From: Geoalkalibacter halelectricus | Lineage (GTDB): Bacteria > Desulfobacterota > Desulfuromonadia > Desulfuromonadales > Geoalkalibacteraceae | Assembly: GCF_025263685.1 (NCBI RefSeq) | Contig: NZ_CP092109.1 | Span: 2,295,001-2,359,000 of the forward strand | Reading direction: 5' to 3' | Length of the DNA: 64,000 nt | Translations under genes and position numbers: made by a program | The notes under the pieces: model-generated | What the model was told of the DNA's origin: nothing | Databases searched by the model: none | The model's input: only the letters and a program-made list of their open reading frames with translations | Part shown: piece after piece, positions 58,320 through 64,000 of the stretch | Numbering within the stretch: position 1 is the stretch's first letter | How the letters are laid out: each line of letters opens with the position of its first letter

Positions 58320-58748
58320 ATGGTACCCATCCGCACCAACGGCAGCACCCCCAGTCTGTATCTCGACATTCACCATGTAGAACTCAACAGCGGCGGCGGG
58401 GACTTGCGGATGGTTGTTTCCGCCGTGCTCGGCGACGGCTGGTACGAGGGGGAGGTCGCGGTTGAAATCGGCCCCAGATCCGGCGTGACCTTCGCCGATG
58501 CCTATCTCGATGAACAGCGCATGGCGGATTTTTTTACCCGCGTCGATCGCGCTGAGCTGGAGCGGGCGCTCGTTGACGCGGTCGGCACCCTGGTCTTCTC
58601 CGTCGGCAAACCAGGCGCGCGCCAAAGGATTCGGGCCTATCGCCACGACGACCGTATCCTCTCTCTCCCGGGCCGTTCCCCCCGCCGCGCCGCAACAACA
58701 AAACGCCCCCCAACCCACCACCCCTCCCGCCTGACCGCAACAGGCTAA
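58320..58748 (+). CDS. Hypothetical protein
   Basis: A protein of 142 residues that I do not recognise. The first 105 residues look foldable (YLDIHHVELNSGGGDLRMVV, VEIGPRSGVTFADAY, ELERALVDAVGTLVFSVGKP) and the last 35 are basic and disordered (RRAATTKRPPTHHPS), ending in the heptamer repeat region. AAGGAG eight bases before the ATG makes it a likely gene. It follows the WYL regulator by 70 bases. Confidence 0.6.
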   Translation: MVPIRTNGSTPSLYLDIHHVELNSGGGDLRMVVSAVLGDGWYEGEVAVEIGPRSGVTFADAYLDEQRMADFFTRVDRAELERALVDAVGTLVFSVGKPGARQRIRAYRHDDRILSLPGRSPRRAATTKRPPTHHPSRLTATG

Positions 58749-58751
58749 AGA

Positions 58752-58871
58752 GTGGGAAGTGGGAAGTGGGAAGAGGGAAAATCACGAGTCACTATTAACC
58801 ACGGACAACAGACAACGGACAACGGACCAACAACCAATGACAAATGACAAATGACAAATGACAAACAACCA
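58752..58871. repeat. Heptanucleotide arrays before maf
   Basis: Four units of GTGGGAA type (58752-58779), then ten in-phase units at 58802-58871: CGGACAA, CAGACAA, CGGACAA, CGGACCA, ACAACCA, four ATGACAA, ACAACCA. The period is exactly seven although the unit sequence changes. The array ends 38 bases before the maf start. Confidence 0.85.
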
Positions 58872-58909
58872 ACTTGCCCCCTCCCACTTTATCAAGTACA
58901 AATATCAGC

Positions 58910-59518
58910 ATGTCGACTGAAAAACACACACCACCGGCCCGCGACATCGTGCTCGCTTCGACCAGCCCCTATCGGCTGCAACTGCTGCGTCAGCTGGGCT
59001 TTCCCTTTCAGGTGGCGGCGCCGCTCTCTAAGGAGAGTATCGATCAGCAGGTGGCTCCCGAGCTGCAGGTCAAGTTCCTGGCCTCGCAAAAGGCTCTGAG
59101 TCTGGGCGCCAAGTATCCCGATGCCTTGATCATCGGCGCCGACCAACTGTTCATGGATGCCCGCGGGCGGATTCTCGGCAAGCCGGGCAATTTTGAGCAA
59201 GCCGAGGAGCAGTTGCGGCAGATGTCCGGCAAATCCCATGTTTTCTATACCGGAATCTGCGTCTATGACAGCAACGGCGGGCAATGCCTGACCGATTACA
59301 CCACCTACCGCGTGACCCTGCGCAGCTTGACGCGCGACCAGATCCACCGCTACGTGCGCCGGGAAAATCCCGTCGACTGCGCCGGCTCCTTTAAAATCGA
59401 GGGGTTGGGAATCGCCCTGATGGAGAAGATGCAGGGCGAGGACTACACCTCCCTGATCGGTTTGCCGCTCATTCGGCTGACCGGCATGCTTGAACACTTC
59501 GGCGTGCAGATCCTCTGA
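58910..59518 (+). CDS. Maf-family nucleotide pyrophosphatase
   Basis: Hydrolyses modified or canonical nucleoside triphosphates (m7GTP, dTTP/UTP, pseudo-UTP) as a house-cleaning enzyme. The 202 residues carry the Maf motif VLASTSPYRLQLLRQLGFPF, IIGADQLFMDARGRILGKP and SFKIEGLGIALMEKMQGEDY. The changes from the usual GADT and Q-loop point to the YceF (m7GTP) branch more than to YhdE. The ATG at 58910 is used although the ribosome site is poor. Independent of dnaE, which has its own promoter. Confidence 0.9.
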   Translation: MSTEKHTPPARDIVLASTSPYRLQLLRQLGFPFQVAAPLSKESIDQQVAPELQVKFLASQKALSLGAKYPDALIIGADQLFMDARGRILGKPGNFEQAEEQLRQMSGKSHVFYTGICVYDSNGGQCLTDYTTYRVTLRSLTRDQIHRYVRRENPVDCAGSFKIEGLGIALMEKMQGEDYTSLIGLPLIRLTGMLEHFGVQIL

Positions 59519-59546
59519 GGAATCGCTCCCGCGCGCCGAAAGTGCG

Positions 59547-59576
59547 TTGACCCCCCGAAAGTCCCTATGCAATAAT
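59547..59576 (+). promoter_or_regulatory. Sigma-70 promoter of dnaE
   Basis: TTGACC and AATAAT are 18 bases apart, about 140 bases before the dnaE start. The leader holds a 9-bp stem (CGACTTAAA at 59616, TTTAAGTCG at 59649). Confidence 0.5.
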
Positions 59577-59714
59577 ACCCCCTTGGATTTTTAGTGCGGC
59601 TGTTGGTTTTTTGCACGACTTAAAAATTGGCCCGATATCGAGTTTTTATTTAAGTCGGCGAGAATAAAAAGAATTCTTTCCCAGGATCTGGCCCTCCCCA
59701 CGGATTCCACGGAC

Positions 59715-63185
<3,471 letters not shown>

Positions 63186-63227
63186 CGCCGGCGGCCGGGT
63201 GCCATTCCATTTACTGGAGACAAAAAC

Positions 63228-64000
63228 ATGCAATTTTACCTCGATTTCGAAAAGCCGATCGTTGATTTGGAGCGCAAGATCAAGGAATTGCGCGAGTTTT
63301 CCACCGAGAACGTGGACTTTTCCAGCGACATCAAGAAGTTGGAGAAAAAAGCCGCCAAGCTGCGCGACGATATTTTCTCCAATCTCAACCGTTGGCAGCG
63401 GACTCAACTGGCGCGTCACACCAACCGTCCTTACACCCTCGATTACGTGAACAACATCTTCACCGAATGGTTCGAGGTCCATGGCGACCGCAATTTCCGT
63501 GACGACCCGGCGCTGGTCTGCGGCTTCGCCCGCCTCGATGGCGAACCCTGCGCGGTGATCGGCCACCAGAAAGGCCGCGACACCAAGGAAAAAGTCTATC
63601 GCAATTTCGGCATGCCCAACCCCGAGGGCTACCGCAAGGCCCTGCGCGTGATGAAGATGGCCGAGCAGTTCGGACTGCCGATTTTTTGCTTCGTCGACAC
63701 GCCCGGCGCGTTTCCGGGCATTGGCGCCGAGGAGCGCGGCCAGGCCGAGGCCATCGCGCGCAACCTGCGCGAAATGGCGGCCCTGACCGTGCCGGTCATC
63801 GTGACGGTGACCGGTGAAGGCGGCTCGGGGGGCGCCCTGGCCGTCGCCGTGGGCAACCGCGTGCTGATGATGGAGTATTCGGTTTATGCCGTGATCTCGC
63901 CGGAAGGCTGCGCGGCCATCCTGTGGAGCGACGGCACCAAGGGGCCAATGGCCGCCGAGGCGCTGAAGCTGACCGCGGCCGACATCGCCTCCCTGGGCTG
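63228..64000 (+). CDS. accA: Acetyl-CoA carboxylase carboxyltransferase alpha, 3' end cut by window edge
   Basis: Carboxyltransferase alpha subunit for malonyl-CoA synthesis in fatty acid production. The 257 residues seen (of about 320) open with [17 protein letters not shown] and a coiled coil (about 1-45), then [20 protein letters not shown], the CoA-binding [18 protein letters not shown] and the oxyanion-hole segments [20 protein letters not shown] and [21 protein letters not shown] eight bases before the ATG fixes the start. dnaE-accA adjacency is common in Proteobacteria, so co-transcription is likely. Confidence 0.95.
   Translation, partial: MQFYLDFEKPIVDLERKIKELREFSTENVDFSSDIKKLEKKAAKLRDDIFSNLNRWQRTQLARHTNRPYTLDYVNNIFTEWFEVHGDRNFRDDPALVCGFARLDGEPCAVIGHQKGRDTKEKVYRNFGMPNPEGYRKALRVMKMAEQFGLPIFCFVDTPGAFPGIGAEERGQAEAIARNLREMAALTVPVIVTVTGEGGSGGALAVAVGNRVLMMEYSVYAVISPEGCAAILWSDGTKGPMAAEALKLTAADIASLG

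Overview
The window is chromosomal DNA of a GC-rich Gram-negative bacterium. The mix of contents points to the Desulfuromonadia/Geobacter-type lineage, with Geoalkalibacter- or Desulfuromonas-like organisms the best guess: c-type cytochromes with several CxxCH sites, a PATAN (DUF4388) regulator, a PEP-CTERM protein with a sigma-54-type promoter, a class I Fe-S fumarase, a cysE-iscR-iscS-iscU cluster and many large sensor kinases. This assignment is inferred from gene content and protein style, not from a database match.

Layout. 1-4010: the 3' part of transketolase, then a BCCT osmolyte transporter. 4011-6037: a scrapyard with an ISL3-family IS end, the last two domains of a group II intron, an intact ParE-type toxin-antitoxin pair, a bacterioferritin tail and a ZupT head. 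6038-11567 (minus): an operon-like set made of a periplasmic binding protein, a membrane histidine kinase, a single-domain receiver and a receiver-GGDEF-EAL protein, with no permease. 11568-12525: a decayed transposase start and two terminators. 12526-20967: housekeeping genes (FKBP isomerase with a Cys-rich insert, DUF454 protein, fumarase, thiolase, threonine dehydratase, DUF2007 protein) and a receiver-GAF-kinase. 21047-27460: the sulfur and tRNA-modification cluster cysE-iscR-iscS-iscU-mnmA-mtaB-pseudouridine synthase, headed by a close match to an IscR type 1 operator. 27384-33398: methyltransferase, small membrane proteins, a 997-residue hybrid kinase and MgtC. 33527-40475: an envelope and redox region (tetraheme cytochrome, PEP-CTERM LamG protein, nitrilase, duplicated-CxxC mini-protein, Cys-dense 4Fe-4S protein, DUF2959 lipoprotein, monoheme lipoprotein, TAXI-like protein). 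41050-48950: zinc-ribbon protein, AspT/YidE-type transporter, miaB, two unusual receiver proteins and a PHP phosphoesterase. 49131-64000: M42 peptidase, guaB-guaA, PAP2 phosphatase, galE-ugd, MazG-like hydrolase, WYL regulator, Maf, dnaE and the start of accA.

How it works together. IscS and IscU build Fe-S clusters, and CysE supplies the cysteine. MnmA takes IscS sulfur for tRNA 2-thiolation. MtaB and MiaB are Fe-S radical-SAM tRNA methylthiotransferases. Fumarase, the dicluster ferredoxin and IscR itself are also Fe-S clients. The signalling genes suggest strong investment in phosphorelay and c-di-GMP control of surface behaviour.

The most striking non-coding feature is a family of short tandem arrays with a strict 7-bp period but different unit sequences. 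They lie directly or closely upstream of mnmA, the M42 peptidase, the WYL regulator and maf. No tRNA, rRNA or CRISPR array was seen.
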